Notes: generated by a model not told the origin, from the sequence alone. Shown: positions 1 through 24,499, counted from the first letter of the stretch. The stretch: 64,000 bases of DNA from Enoplolaimus lenunculus (GCA_030248215.1 JASANG010002785.1:96724-160723), one strand, 5' to 3'. Program-made: numbers and translations.

Positions 1-70
1 ACAGCGCCGTGACTCTGTACGTGATTGAGTTATGGACTGTTATAAACGCTGCGTATGACGAGTAAATTAC

Positions 71-13100
<13,030 letters not shown>

Positions 13101-13104
13101 CTGA

Positions 13105-13227
13105 AATATATAAATACAAAATATAAACATTTGACTCTGGCGGAGTCGAATTCATCACTCAGTTTGTGTAGTCCGGAAAAGCCTATTTCGGAGAGACTCA
13201 ATTTGACTCATCATTTTTTTACAGTGT
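13105..13227. repeat. F4 half copy beside the transglutaminase exon
   Basis: TTTGACTCTGGCGGAGTCGAATTC, CTCAGTTTGTGTAGTCCGGAAAAGCC and TTTTACAGTGTA match the right halves of the full F4 copies at 38546-38730 and 57750-57965. It contains an ATG (minus strand, 13158) in frame with the exon at 12768-13100. Confidence 0.8.
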
Positions 13228-13747
13228 ACATTAAAACTAATTTAAATAATCCGCGTTGTGAAGAAATTCACTTATTAATGAAATAATTTCAAAATCGCAA
13301 ACTCAAAACAAATCACATGATGCATCGTCTACAATAACTTGTGTACACTGTCGTCACGATTGTCAAAACCAACGTTCTGTTGGTCAGGTCCAAGTCTCAA
13401 AACGGAATGGTCATTTTGCTTCTCGGTCAAGAGTATGCAACTGGACACATTCGGTTTTAATAAAGTATAGCGTGACGGTTTTTTTGGTTTTTGATTAAAT
13501 CTGGACTGTCTTAAGATAATTACGTTCAAAGTTTACCTAAATCAGAACCAGCTTCGCCCCAGTGTTGCATAATGTAATATTTAAACAAACGTTCAAATTA
13601 ATAAATGAGTTTTATAATATAACAATATAGTGCAATAGCAATAGCTGCAAATGCAGTTTCAATCCAAACCAGCAGCGCACCAGAGTGTAAATGGATAGTA
13701 AAAATAAATGGGAACGAACAACGCAAATTGTAATATAAAAGTGTTTC
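13228..13747. other. Intergenic AT-rich stretch, nothing recognised
   Basis: A minus-strand frame of about 65 codons near 13330-13529 lacks convincing splice sites. No repeat family recognised. Confidence 0.4.
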
Positions 13748-13902
13748 GGCCCATGTAAAGATCAGGGGCGGAACGTTTTTCTGTGTGACTGCAATAGAGT
13801 AAAGCTTAAGCTTTAGACTATTTTTTTTGCTTGGCTTAGGCTTAGGCTTAGGCTAAGGAATACGCTTATACTACTGTTCCGCCCCTGTTTTTTACATTGG
13901 CC
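13748..13902. mobile_element. F1 MITE, best complete example
   Basis: 155 bp. Left end GGCCCATGTAAAGATCAGGGGCGGAACG; right end ACTGTTCCGCCCCTGTTTTTTACATTGGCC. Between them lie the TGTGACTGCAATAGAGTAAAGC block and a CTTAGG run. Flanking 8-mers AGTGTTTC and AACGTTTC match at 6 of 8. No coding capacity. Confidence 0.95.
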
Positions 13903-15480
13903 AACGTTTCAAACATGTTTTGTGTTTGTGCCAACACAATTGATGCATACATACAGAAATTCAGCGGGTTTTCAAAAATTACCAAAATACCAGATGCATT
14001 GAAATTTTTAAGATTTCACAATGTATTTTGTAATTTTTATTTCATATCGAACGATTGCAGCATATCTGTAAATCAAACGCCTGTGACGAGAAACGGTACA
14101 ACAACCGAACGGTTTTCGCAAACAAACGTCTGAAAAAAAATTTCTAAATCTGGTAAAAGTTACGTTTCCTCATATGTTTACGATTTAGGAAATATCTCTC
14201 AGGAATATTTTACACGCTATTATGATAGTATTTACCTATAAACTAAATTTCGTAATACATTTGCATCAACTAAAAGTTAAAAACAATATTTTGTAGGCTT
14301 AATTTTATACTTTCAAGGTATTTACCATCGTCGAATCCGTAAATTTCTGATGGACAAACGATGCGATAGTGAAATATACCTTGCGAGCGAGACGCGCCGG
14401 AACAATTTCAGTACTTAATCTTAAACTATCAATATCCGGTTTTGATCCATCACAGGGGTGTGGTCTGAACAGCCCCCCAATGGAACCGACAGTGGTATCT
14501 AAATATGTGTATATATGTATACGTGTTTATGTATATAACTGTTTTTAAATTATCACTAGAAAAACGACTAAAATATATGTTTCGTTTTAGTATAAAATTT
14601 AGTAAACACAACTTTCACTACAGTTAAACGAAGAAATGTTGAAGACTTTGGGGCAAAAATGTGGCAAAATTTGTACTTGTGAGATCGGCTGTTTAGATAA
14701 GAAGAATGTTTGTTGAAATTAAATCTTACATCGAAATATTTTCTGAGAATTTTCGATTTTGAGCAAAAAATATTGCTAAAAAACCGTTAATAAAGCAAGA
14801 ATGTTCCACATACGTATTTCGGGTAACTTTTCAGCATTAATACTTTGTTTACAATATTTTCTTTAGAACAAAACGTTATTATTGTTCTGTGAAAAGAAAC
14901 TTTGCGTGCTGATTGGTGTATGCATTTGCTTTACTTCTGCGTGTTGCGGGAAGCCGGTTGGCAGGTAATTGGTTGAGCTTTATGTTTGCCAATTCTTGGT
15001 TCATGTGCAATATAATATATTACAGGTTTGGTCGACTGTAGCTGAAGGTGCACCACTTGAAGCCGCAATACCACGGTTTACCACTTCCTTAACGCCTTAG
15101 AAAAGGGCCTCGGGATCCTGGAGGGCACCAATAAAACCGGTCAGGAAAGCGAGTTCAAACAATTTTGAGCCTTCGACGCAATTGTCAGGTTAACCATTCC
15201 ATTATTTATGCTTATTTGGTTCATTGTTCGCTTCGCTCGCGAGGTTTGTTTTATATTGCGTCCCTACATATGTATGTGCCCTCCGGATCTTGGTTCAGTT
15301 GCTACGTCACCAAATTATACTTTGCACACCTATTTCACAGTTTGAGGGGGCTCGCATATTTTAACCCCTCGACTCAGAAACCCTATGCGGCACGCACGAT
15401 CGCGTCTTTGAGCTTTCTTGTAATTCGGGTTCTACAGAACCGCTATGACTAAACGGTAATAACGACAAAGTAAAACTATT
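13903..15480. other. Intergenic stretch, mostly unassigned
   Basis: AT-rich. 14720-14900 is a diverged copy of 20580-20800 (CCACATACGTA.TT...AACTTTTCAGCATTA). 15040-15430 includes GTTCGCTTCGCTCGCGAGG, a motif shared with the hAT-like element at 25.4-26.2 kb. No gene recognised. Confidence 0.45.
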
Positions 15481-15564
15481 GACCAGCTTATGTATACTCC
15501 GCCCACACGCTTAAGCTTACGCTCAGGCATAGGTTTAGAAAGAGCCTTACGCTAGCATAAGCCT

Positions 15565-16640
15565 ATGCCTAAGCCGCTGGCTAAAATACTTAAACAACCT
15601 AAGCCTATGCCTAAGCCGCTGGCTAAAGTACTTAAACCAAAGCCTATGCCTAAGCCGCTGGCTAAAGTACTTAAACCTAAGTCTATGCCTAAGTCGCTGG
15701 CTAAAATACTTAAACCTAAGCCTATGCCTAAGCCGCTGGCTAAAGTACTTAAACCTAAGCCTATGCCTAAGCCGCTGGCTAAAGTACTTAAACCAAAGCC
15801 TATGCCTAAGCCGCTGGCTAAAGTACTTAAACCTAAGTCTATGCTTAAGTCGCTGGCTAAAGTACTTAATCCTAAGCCTATGCCTAAGCCGCTGGCTAAA
15901 GTACTTAAACCAAACCCTATGCCTAAGCCGCTGGCTAAAGTACTTAAACCTAAGTCTATGCCTAAGTCGCTGGCTAAAATACTTAAACCTAAGCCTATGC
16001 CTAAGCCGCTGGCTAAAGTACTTAAACCTAAGCCTATGCCTAAGCCGCTGGCTAAAGTACTTAAACCAAAGCCTATGCCTAAGTCGCTGGCTAAAGTACT
16101 TAATCCTAAGCCTATGCCTAAGCCGCTGGCTAAAGTACTTAAACCTAAGTCTATGCCTAAGTCGCTGGCTAAAGTACTTAATCCTAAGCCTATGCCTAAG
16201 CCGCTGGCTAAAGTACTTAAACCAAAGCCTATGCCTAAGCCGCTGGCTAAAGTACTTAAACCTAAGTCTATGCCTAAGTCGCTGGCTAAAATACTTAAAC
16301 CTAAGCCTATGCCTAAGCCGCTGGCTAAAGTACTTAAACCTCAGCCTATGCCTAAGCCGCTGGCTAAAGTACTTAAACCAAAGCCTATGCCTAAGTCGCT
16401 GGCTAAAGTACTTAATCCTAAGCCTATGCCTAAGCCGCTGGCTAAAGTACTTAAACCTAAGTCTATGCCTAAGTCGCTGGCTAAAGTACTTAATCCTAAG
16501 CCTATGCCTAAGCCGCTGGCTAAAGTACTTAAACCTAAGTCTATGCCTAAGTCGCTGGCTAAAGTACTTAATCCTAAGCCTATGCCTAAGTCGCTGCGTG
16601 AAGTACTTAAACCTAAGCCTTTGCCTAAGCGCATAAAGCT
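15565..16640. repeat. Satellite-like array of a 39-bp unit built from TTAGGC-type hexamers
   Basis: About 27 units of 39 bp, each three CCTAAG/CCTATG hexamers followed by CCGCTGGCTAAAGTACTTAAA. Units come in variants (C/T in CCGCTG versus TCGCTG, AAAC versus AATC) that recur in groups, a higher-order pattern. The unit is a multiple of three, so one frame stays open for 371 codons ([13 protein letters not shown] units), but the equally open minus frame shows this is periodicity rather than a protein. Confidence 0.95.
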
Positions 16641-16734
16641 AGTATTGTCAAGTTTAGGTAGCACCTACTCCAGTTTCTGATTATCATCTTTAAACAAGTG
16701 AATGTTGAGATTTGAAATTCAGCACATTTTTCGC

Positions 16735-16850
16735 ATTTCATTGTACCAGTAGTGAAATCTACAACTGCACCTGTTCGTCAGTTTGACAACATATAGTTGT
16801 TATAACTGGTGATATGTGCTATACGCATCTTAGCATATGGGTATAATTTT
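16735..16850. repeat. F2 half copy
   Basis: Contains CACATTTTTCGCATTTCATTGTACCAGTAG and ACTGGTGATATGTGCTATACGCATCTTAGCATATGGG, the middle and right arm of F2. Confidence 0.6.
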
Positions 16851-17576
16851 GAAATGCTTACAAAAGTTTATAAAATCATCTCTGTAGTGCGGATTTGATG
16901 AAACAGTAAAATTAATTCAAAATCCCCTACAAACACCTTCCGGTAGTATCTTGTGAACCCAGCGCTAAGAACGCACGTCATAAACTTTAATGTGGGCCAA
17001 TCTATTTTGCCATAAAAAGTGACATTAGAAATCAAACAATACAGCATTGAAAATGGTTGATTTTTTTTTCTGAAAATCTGGCAAAATTTCTCACAAACCA
17101 AATTTACGTAACAACAAATATGTATAGAAAATTGGAAAAGAAACTAAATACAACCGTTGTATAATGAAACGAAAGAAAAAAAGTTTGAAATTTCATACAA
17201 AAATAGCGATATTTTTGAAAAAACTTGCAAATTTCTTAAACATCGGCAGTATAATGTGCGTAAAACACTCTACCAGTATGGGGGCGGATAGTTCAAACTA
17301 TAAATGTGCACCCACGAAACGATTGCTAGAGTGACGTTTACAGACTGTCCCCGCCGTGGTTATGCGGGCATTTTCGGGCTTGTTTTGAGCAAGAAGTTAC
17401 CGAACACAACTGTAGGTTAAAATATAAATATCGGACTTACCTTGAATTTTTACCTTTGTGCATACATTTTTATGGTAAGCAGAATTTTGAAAAAAGCAAA
17501 AAACTTACCATGAACACTTAACCACCCGGTGAGCGTTTCTGAAAGCGGAAAATAAACATTAAGGTTCCATTGAAGT
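16851..17576. other. Intergenic AT-rich stretch
   Basis: No repeat family or gene recognised. On the minus strand 17509-17538 looks like a 30-nt micro-exon (CTTTCAG acceptor, ATG|GTAAGT donor) whose phase would fit the transglutaminase exon at 12768-13100; one such match is expected by chance in this much DNA. Confidence 0.35.
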
Positions 17577-18226
17577 TGTTGTTGGTGTTGGTGTTGGTGT
17601 AGTAGTAGTTGTTGTTGTTTTTTGTTGTTGTTGTTTGTTTGTTGTTGTTTGTTGTGGTTGTTGTTTTTGTTTGTTGCTGTTGTTGTTTGTTGTTGTTTGT
17701 TGTTGTTGTGGGTGTTGTTGTTGTTGTTGGTGTTGGTGTTGGTGTTGGTGTTGTTGTTGTTTGTTGTTGTTGTTTGTTGTTGTTTGTCGTTGTTGTTGTT
17801 GTTTGTTGTTGTTGTTGGTGTTGTTGTTGTTGGTGTTGGTGTTGTTGTTTGTTGTTGTTGTTGTTTGTTGTTGTTTGTTGTTGTTTGTTGTTGTTGTTGT
17901 TGTTGTTGTTTGTTGTTGTTTGTTGTTGTTGTTTGTTGTTTGTTGTTGTTGTTGTTTGTTGTTGTTGTTGTTGTTGTTTGTTGTTGTTTGTTGTTGTTGT
18001 TTGTTGTTTGTTGTTGTTGTTGTTGTTTCTTTGTTGTTGTTGTTGTTGTTGTTTGTTGTTGTTGTTTGTTGTTGTTGCTGTTGTTGCTTGTTGTTGTTGT
18101 TTGTTGTTGTTTGTTGTTGTTGTTTGTTGTTGTTGTTGTTTTTGTTGTTTGTCGTTGTTGTTTGTTGGTGGTGGTGGTGGTGGTGGTGGTGTTGTTGTTA
18201 TTGTTGCTGTTGTTGTTGTTGTTTGA
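17577..18226. repeat. Long (GTT)n / (GTTGTTT)n tract
   Basis: About 650 bp of GTT and GTTTGTT repeats with a few GGTGTT blocks and a (GGT)n block at 18166-18191. Five frames stay open through it, none credible as protein. Confidence 0.95.
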
Positions 18227-18542
18227 GGTTCCAAGTGGCAAATCTAGTGTTTTCCAGTACGGCAGGATACTTTTTATGTTTCGAAGTTTTACCGTTTTTT
18301 GAAGCGCGTTTTTAGCAAAAATTTACTTGACAAATTATAATGGTTGGCTATTATTTTGCCAAATGTGTAAAAGTTTTGAATTTGGTATGCAACCTGCGGC
18401 TGTTACCTCTTTTTGGCTTCGAAACCATTGCAAAATTTTCAGCACAGCTGGGTCTGTTGAAGCATCGGCAATTGACGACCCCCCAACCACGAATCGTTAG
18501 TAGATGTACCAGGTTCTGTAACCTTTTTTTTTCTACGGGAGG

Positions 18543-18718
18543 TAAAGTCAAGCCCATAGCCAGCTCACTTTGCTTGGGGGGAGGGTATGTAAAAATGTTT
18601 CAGGAGGAGCATTCAAGGGTTTTTAATGACTTGCAAGCAAGGTTTCAAATTTTCTAGAGACGCCAAAATATTTCCAGGGGGGCTGATCTTCCCCTGCCCG
18701 CCACCTTGGCTACGGGTC
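18543..18718. repeat. F3 MITE-like copy
   Basis: Starts AAGCCCATAGCCAGCTCAC and ends GGGGGGCTGATCTTCCCCTGCCCGCCACCTTGGCTACGGGTCC. These inverted GTAGCCA / TGGCTACGGG ends define the family. Confidence 0.8.
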
Positions 18719-19108
18719 CGGGTAAACTAATTATTTGCTATCATACAATTGTTTTGATGTTTTACCATTTTGGTTCGTTAAGCCTAATATGACAGGTCAA
18801 AAGACAAAAATAGTAGGAAAGCGAAAATAGCTGATAAAATTTTGAATTTTAAACATCAAATAGTTCCCAAAATAACAACTTTAGTGGCTTTAAACATCCA
18901 CACAGACCAAAACACTGCATAGATATTGTGGCGTTTAAATCTGTTTCGTAGGAGTTACACTGAGGTTTGATTTTGTGGAAATATACTCAAAGACTAAGTT
19001 AACCAGCGTAGGTTGACAAAAACGTGGGTCGACAAAGTACGGGCTGAATAGCATTGGGACTGGCAGTAACGTGCGAAGAGGCAAAATTATTGGTAAAAGG
19101 AGAAGCTT
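18719..19108. other. Intergenic stretch, nothing recognised
   Basis: AT-rich, no ORF, no repeat family recognised. Confidence 0.4.
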
Positions 19109-19295
19109 ATGGATAGAACAGGGCCGAAACGTTTTCCTGCGCGGCTGTAATACAAAGTAAAGCTTAAGCTTTAGACTGACCTTTATGCTTAGGCTGAAAC
19201 TTAGGCATAGGCTTTTATAGTCTCATCTTTACGCTTAGAATTAGGCTTAGGATAAAACTTATACTACAGTTGTGGCCCTGTTCTATACATGGGCC
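19109..19295. mobile_element. F1 MITE, TATAGAACAGGGCC-type ends
   Basis: Left GGATAGAACAGGGCCGAAACG, GGCTGTAATAC and AGCTTAAGCTTTAGAC blocks, degenerate CTTAGG core, right GTGGCCCTGTTCTATACATGGGCC. Confidence 0.88.
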
Positions 19296-20570
19296 AAAGA
19301 GGAAGCTTAGAAACAACATGGACTAACAGCGGTTTTGATGAAACAAAAGTATATAAATAAGTTACAAGAAATAAATAAAACCAGTGCAAAACAAAAACCC
19401 ATATTGTAGAATGAATATATATGTATTATATATTATATATATTATATTATATATATATAAATATATATATGTGTGTGAATACATAAGTCCCGGAAAAGGC
19501 AAACACTTACACAAATCAGAATTGGTCGTATCACCTCTGTCACCCCAATGTATCATTGTGAGAAATGATTAAATATTGTTTTAAAAATTAAACAATTGTC
19601 AGTTTCAGATAATTTCTCTTAAAAATTTGAGACAAATTCCATACTCTAATATATTGTAATATAAAAACCTCAACGAACCCTGCCTATAATAATTTGGCTT
19701 TACACAATAGAGCGTTGTATGGTTAGCCTGGCTAGCGACTAGTAAGTAGTTAAAAAAGCCTAAACACTAAAACTAGAAGCAATCACTGTATCCGGGGGGT
19801 CCACGTGACGCTGTGCGTGTACACCTCGCGGAAATAATTTTGGTCCAGTTTTGTACATTGATATTTCAAAATTTTTGCTAAAACAACCCCCTTTAAAAGT
19901 TTTCGGCATATTATGATGGACTTGCTGTTAGCCGATTCCCATAGCTAGTTCAACGTGCTATATCGGGGGCAAACAACAATATTTTAGGAGGGGTGTTTGG
20001 TCAACCAATTATATTTGCAGGAACATTCTGGGTAGTTTACATTAATTAAAAATTTAGCTGAAATTTTATGACAGGAAACAACTTTTCCGTATGGCTGCTG
20101 AGTTCCGCCTTGCCTTGTTCTGGTTTACGGGACCGTATGGATCGGGTATGAACGAACCTAATTTCAAATGAATGTTCCGTATTTCAACTCAACACGTATC
20201 ACTGACTGAATTAAAATTCGCTAAACAAATAAATATTTGAAGACCAAAACGTAATTAATTGGCATACAGAGCTATCGCTTACGTCAAAGTGCCTCTAACA
20301 GACACAAGCCTATTGTAAATTGGGTAAATTCTGTGTAGAAAAGAATGTACCAAGCGCGTGTTGCTCACACCAACTGAGTATTCTCGTCACCCAACCTCGT
20401 TATATTGCATTAAGGCAACATTCCAACCGGAATGAAATTTAGTCCCAATCGGAATTGGAATGGGAATTGAAGTTTTTTAATGTCGGAACCGGAATCGGAA
20501 TTCAATTGTAATTTTGATACTCACTTGATTGTTTGGAAAACATTTTGGAAACGTAAACGTTAAACGCTTT
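19296..20570. other. Intergenic stretch with TA-rich tract and GGAATT-rich patch
   Basis: 19410-19470 is an AT microsatellite. 20430-20510 is an imperfect repeat of CGGAATTGGAATGGGAATT type bounded by CATTCCAACCGGAATG, likely an F6 relative. The rest is unassigned and has no credible gene. Confidence 0.45.
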
Positions 20571-20579
20571 ATTTGTAAC

Positions 20580-20800
20580 GATTAACTTCAAGTGCAAAGC
20601 ATATGTGACCTTACAAAATGTAGGACATCAAAGTCTTTGCTAACAAATTTATATATTAAACCTGGAATTCCCCACATACGTAGTTTGGACAACTTTCCAG
20701 CATTACTTTGCTTGCAACGAATTCTTTGACCATAAACATGATTTTCTATGAAAAGCAAATCTGCATGCAAATTTTTGTATAACTTTTGTGCATTGCGCAC
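20580..20800. repeat. Diverged dispersed repeat (relative at 14.72-14.90 kb)
   Basis: Shares CCCACATACGTA, AACTTTCCAGCATTA, TTTGCTTGCAA and TTCTATGAAAAG blocks with 14720-14900. Confidence 0.55.
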
Positions 20801-21871
20801 ACCGGCTGATTAGTTAACTAATATTTCAGAGACATCTTGTAACTAATCACTATAGGTTGTCCTTAGGGTTCGCACCCTCAAAACTAATCTTTAAGCCGTT
20901 TAGCAATGGCGAATCCAGTATATTTGGGGCTAGGAATGCGAGGCTATCCCAGCGGTCATTTTCACCGAGTTTGTATAATTTGAAACCAAACATTCGAGTT
21001 TTCATTTCTCGTTAAGGCCGTCTAAATTTTTACGGCCTGTGGACCGGGCCGAATTTTGGCCAACAGAAGAGGAACAGCGATGGGAACCCGAAATATAGGC
21101 AGGCTTATAGGCGTATGACAATATCGGGATTTTGTGACTCTCAAAACGTGATATCACACGCTGCAAAGGTATTTTGTACTTCTCCGAACTTCAGGTGTCT
21201 TACATTGAAGTCCTGTTTTCGACATACCTTCAGTTTAGTACCATTAGTGCCAAATATAGTGAGGTAATTTCGCGAACGAAGCGATCGACAAGGCATGCTT
21301 CAAATCAAACTCAAACTGCAGATGTTTCGTAGTATCAGTTTGACCAAATTAAATTTGCGATACTTTTTCAATATCATCAAGGGTATGGCCGCGTTAACCT
21401 CTTGTCCCGGCTACGACCCTGGTTCAGAGCAGTTTTTACGAATATTTGACGAGAATACCCGATGGATGAGATTAAAAACCAATTTAATTTCTAACAAGCA
21501 GCCCCAGAAAGGGTCAAAGAGACGGGACACGCACACCGTCCAATCTTTAAAATCAGTATGATTCATGATCACTGAACTCAAATTAGTAAAAAATGCAATC
21601 ATATTCCTAAATTTAAACAAATTTAAAAGCCGAAACAACGCTGACAGACAAGACGAATCCCTTAATTTTTGATACAATCGGCTAATTTCAAACAAAATGT
21701 TGTTCTTTTATAATGTTGAAATTTGCGTAGAACGTGGGCGCAAATGAAACTTCTTCCTTCCTGGAAAACTAAAAATTCCCAGCTGTTTCGCTACATTTTA
21801 GGGTCTTTTTTGTTTTCAAAATCAAGTTTAAACGAAATTTTTATCAACAAGAACAACGTAGCCAGGGTTCG
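20801..21871. other. Intergenic stretch, nothing recognised
   Basis: Several open frames of 90 codons or less without splice support or recognisable domains. Confidence 0.4.
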
Positions 21872-22063
21872 CCAATGTATAGAACATGGCCGTAACAGTA
21901 GTATAAGCATATTCCTAAACCTAATCCTAAACCTAATCGTAACAATGAGCTTACGCCTAAGTCAAAACCTAAAACCTAAACCTAAGCAAAAAACAGTCTA
22001 AATCCTAAGCTTATCCTGTTGCAGTCCGGCCGAAAAACGTTCGGCCCCTGATCTTCACATGGA
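21872..22063. mobile_element. F1 MITE, hybrid ends
   Basis: Left CCAATGTATAGAACATGGCCGTAACAGTAG, core of CCTAAACC/CCTAATCC hexamers, right TTCGGCCCCTGATCTTCACATGG. The two ends belong to different F1 subtypes. Confidence 0.85.
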
Positions 22064-22407
22064 TTCAAAAATTTCATTTCAGGACAGAACAAATTTGCAA
22101 GTAAAACTGACATTTTCACACGCGAGCGGCGCGCAGGACAGGAAATTTTTTGACCGCTAGGACGTGTAAGGTTTCGAATCTTGACGGGAGTGCCTACTTG
22201 TTTATCATCCCTCAGAGAATTTCGGCCGGCTGTTATATCACCTATACTGCCCACGGTACACGATTGTCGTCACCGTTTGACAATCAATTGTAGTGAACGA
22301 GATAGTACGCTCATTACGAGTCGGTCCTATTTCAAAGGACTCGATAGTAATATTGGTTTCATTCATAAAAAATTGCTCAAAATGCACCCACGTACTATAA
22401 CAATCTG

Positions 22408-22586
22408 GGCCTATGTTACTTTAAGGGGCGTCCACGTTTCTGGTGGGTCTATAAAAGAGTAGGTTTAGAGTCTAGATTACATTTTACTGTATAGGCTTAG
22501 GCTTAGGAACACATTCTTGCAACGCTTAGGCTTAGGCTTAGGAATACGCTTAATCTACTGTTACGCCCCTTAACGTAACATAGGCC
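22408..22586. mobile_element. F1 MITE, ACTTTAAGGGGCG-type ends, 8-bp TSD
   Basis: GGCCTATGTTACTTTAAGGGG to CCCCTTAACGTAACATAGGCC. Flanks ACAATCTG and AGAGTCTG match at 6 of 8. Closest relative of the copy at 1670-1853. Confidence 0.9.
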
Positions 22587-22759
22587 AGAGTCTGAATGAA
22601 TCTGCCTAATGATGTAAATTCATTGACAAAATGATACAGAAAACAGTTTGAGTTGTAAATTTTTTGCCTCGTTCATTCATAAATGAATACTATCGTTTGA
22701 ACGACGTCACTTCGTACAAAAGTTTACGTTGAATTTTATGAATGAATAAAGACTCAATT

Positions 22760-22815
22760 GGCAGATCCATGGGGGGTCCACCGCAGATCCAAGGGGGTCC
22801 ACCGCAGATTCATGT
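22760..22815 (+). repeat. Short tandem duplication
   Basis: GCAGATCCA(T/A)GGGGGGTCCACC occurs twice in a row, and a third GCAGATTCATG starts after it. Confidence 0.7.
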
Positions 22816-23014
22816 CTCGTACCAGGAAGTAAAACCAAAATATTCTCCATCAAAGATGAGCTGGTAAAAAATTGGGTTTTGAACCCCTTTGAAAATATTT
22901 TTCAATCTGTCGTTGAAATCTCGTCGAGTTGAAAACATTTCAATGAATAAAACAGTATTGCTCAAAAACGTCACTGTCAACACTGTTCAGTAGCGTAGCC
23001 AGCACAACATTTCG

Positions 23015-23300
23015 TAAGGGCGCATTAACCCTTTCTCGCATGAATATTTGCAATTTCACATGAGATGTATTAATTTCAAGGTGAGATTCGATCCCCAGTC
23101 TCCCGGTGTGGGAGGCGTTTACGATGACCATTGAGCTATAGGAGCTTAACGCTCGAACCCGAGGCGGCTCTCACGTTTTGTGGAGATTTTACACTGTGCA
23201 TATTTGTTATAAATGTTAAACACTGCTCATAGTGTGTGCATTGCTTGTACATTATTGTATTTAGTTGCTCATAGTATACTCTATGAGTGAAAGGGTATAA
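23015..23300 (-). mobile_element. F7 element with tRNA-like segment, copy 2
   Basis: Left end ATTAACCCTTTCTCGCATG, right end TATGAGTGAAAGGGTAT. On the minus strand GCTCCTATAGCTCAATGGTC (A box) and GGGGATCGAATCTC (B box) flank a CTCCCAC loop. Same layout as 6894-7164 but inverted. Confidence 0.8.
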
Positions 23301-23310
23301 GCTTAATACT

Positions 23311-23704
23311 TAAATGTTGTTTACGTACGAACGCCGCCTGTCGGAAAATAATCCTGCGACCAGCGGTTCCTGATTTTACAGGTCATTCTAAAGCCTGTAG
23401 AAGTGCCAATTTTCTGGACTCTTCAAAAATTTAGGGAAATAATGCGAAGTTTTTATATTTCATTACGAATATGAACGAACGTTTTATTGTTTATGTTGTT
23501 GTTTTTTTGCTATTTTTTGTTGTTATTGTTATTATTGATGTCATGCGACGCTGCTGGCTAATGCTGATGTTATCAAAGATCTTGTGACAAAAATTATGTA
23601 ACTCAAAAATATTCCTAATTTAAGCAAGTTTAACTGTGTTGTTTTGCTTCAAATTTCGTTGATATTTTGCATGTTCCAGGCTTAAATTTTAGACAAGTTT
23701 ACGC
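23311..23704. other. Intergenic stretch, nothing recognised
   Basis: Includes a short TTGTTATTG microsatellite at 23490-23535. No gene seen. Confidence 0.4.
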
Positions 23705-23875
23705 TATCAGGCCTGTAGCTAGCTCACCTTGCTAGAGTGGGTTAAAAATTTTCAGAAGCGACATACAAGCGTTTTCGTTGACTTAGAACAAAGGTTGAAA
23801 GTTTGTTAGAGGAGGGAGCGAAATTTTGCAGTTTGAAAATGCTGTCGCACCCTGTAGCAGGGGCGTCTGGTTCCA
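23705..23875. repeat. F3 MITE-like copy
   Basis: GGCCTGTAGCTAGCTCACCTTGCTAGAG, CATACAAGCGTTTTCGTTGACTT and AAGGTTGAAAGTTTGTTAGAGG blocks in family order. Confidence 0.8.
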
Positions 23876-24107
23876 GGCTGCGGTTAGCGGCATAGTATCT
23901 ATATGATCTCTGGGAACTTAATAGCGGCCCCTAAGTCCATTTGGGGATACATCGCAATTGTGTGTGCGAGGTGCCTAGAGTCAGTCATTTATCCACCGGG
24001 ATCCGCATTTTAAAACCCTGGATTACGCCCCTGCCAACCAAATCTCAGCCGATGCTCCTCAATGTGGACAGAATAATCTGCCATGCTGTACTAATTTCCT
24101 CATATTT

Positions 24108-24327
24108 GGACCCGTGTAAAAATCAGGGGTGGAACGTTTTTCTATGGGACTGCAACAGAGTAGAAGCATAAAGCTTGTGACTAATTTTTTTGGCATAAAC
24201 TTAGGCTTAGGGTTAGTATTACGCTTAGGTTTAGACTTAAGCCTAGGCTTAAGCATAGGTTTAGGCTTAGGCTTAGGTTTAGAAATATACTTATGCTACG
24301 GTTACGGCCCTGTTCTACAAATTGGCT
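24108..24327. mobile_element. F1 MITE with enlarged CTTAGG core
   Basis: GGACCCGTGTAAAAATCAGGGGTGGAACG at left; about 15 degenerate CTTAGG hexamers; right end TTACGGCCCTGTTCTACAAATTGGC. Confidence 0.85.
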
Positions 24328-24499
24328 CATATTTGCAAGATTGTAAACATTTCATCGTGCAACAATTTTCGTGGGGAAGGTGTTGAAATTCTTTGCCACA
24401 TGACATTTCAGAAAACAAGGTAAGCTAAAAACGCAACGCGTCCTTGGTACATTCTTTTCTATGAATACTCGAATCTAATGATGTTGGTTTGAATGCGTA

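Noticed and set aside
15565-16640. CRISPR-like direct repeats
   Set aside because: No unique spacers, eukaryotic context; simple tandem array.
15565-16680. 371-codon open frame of [13 protein letters not shown] repeats
   Set aside because: The 39-bp unit is a multiple of three and is made of telomere-like hexamers; the opposite strand is open too. Treated as satellite DNA.
17509-17538. 30-nt first micro-exon of the transglutaminase
   Set aside because: Phase and splice sites fit, but so short a match is expected by chance over several kb and no start codon in the right frame is present.
17450-18315. Poly-Thr/Asn/Gln and poly-Val/Cys/Leu frames
   Set aside because: Translation of a GTT microsatellite; no splice or start context.
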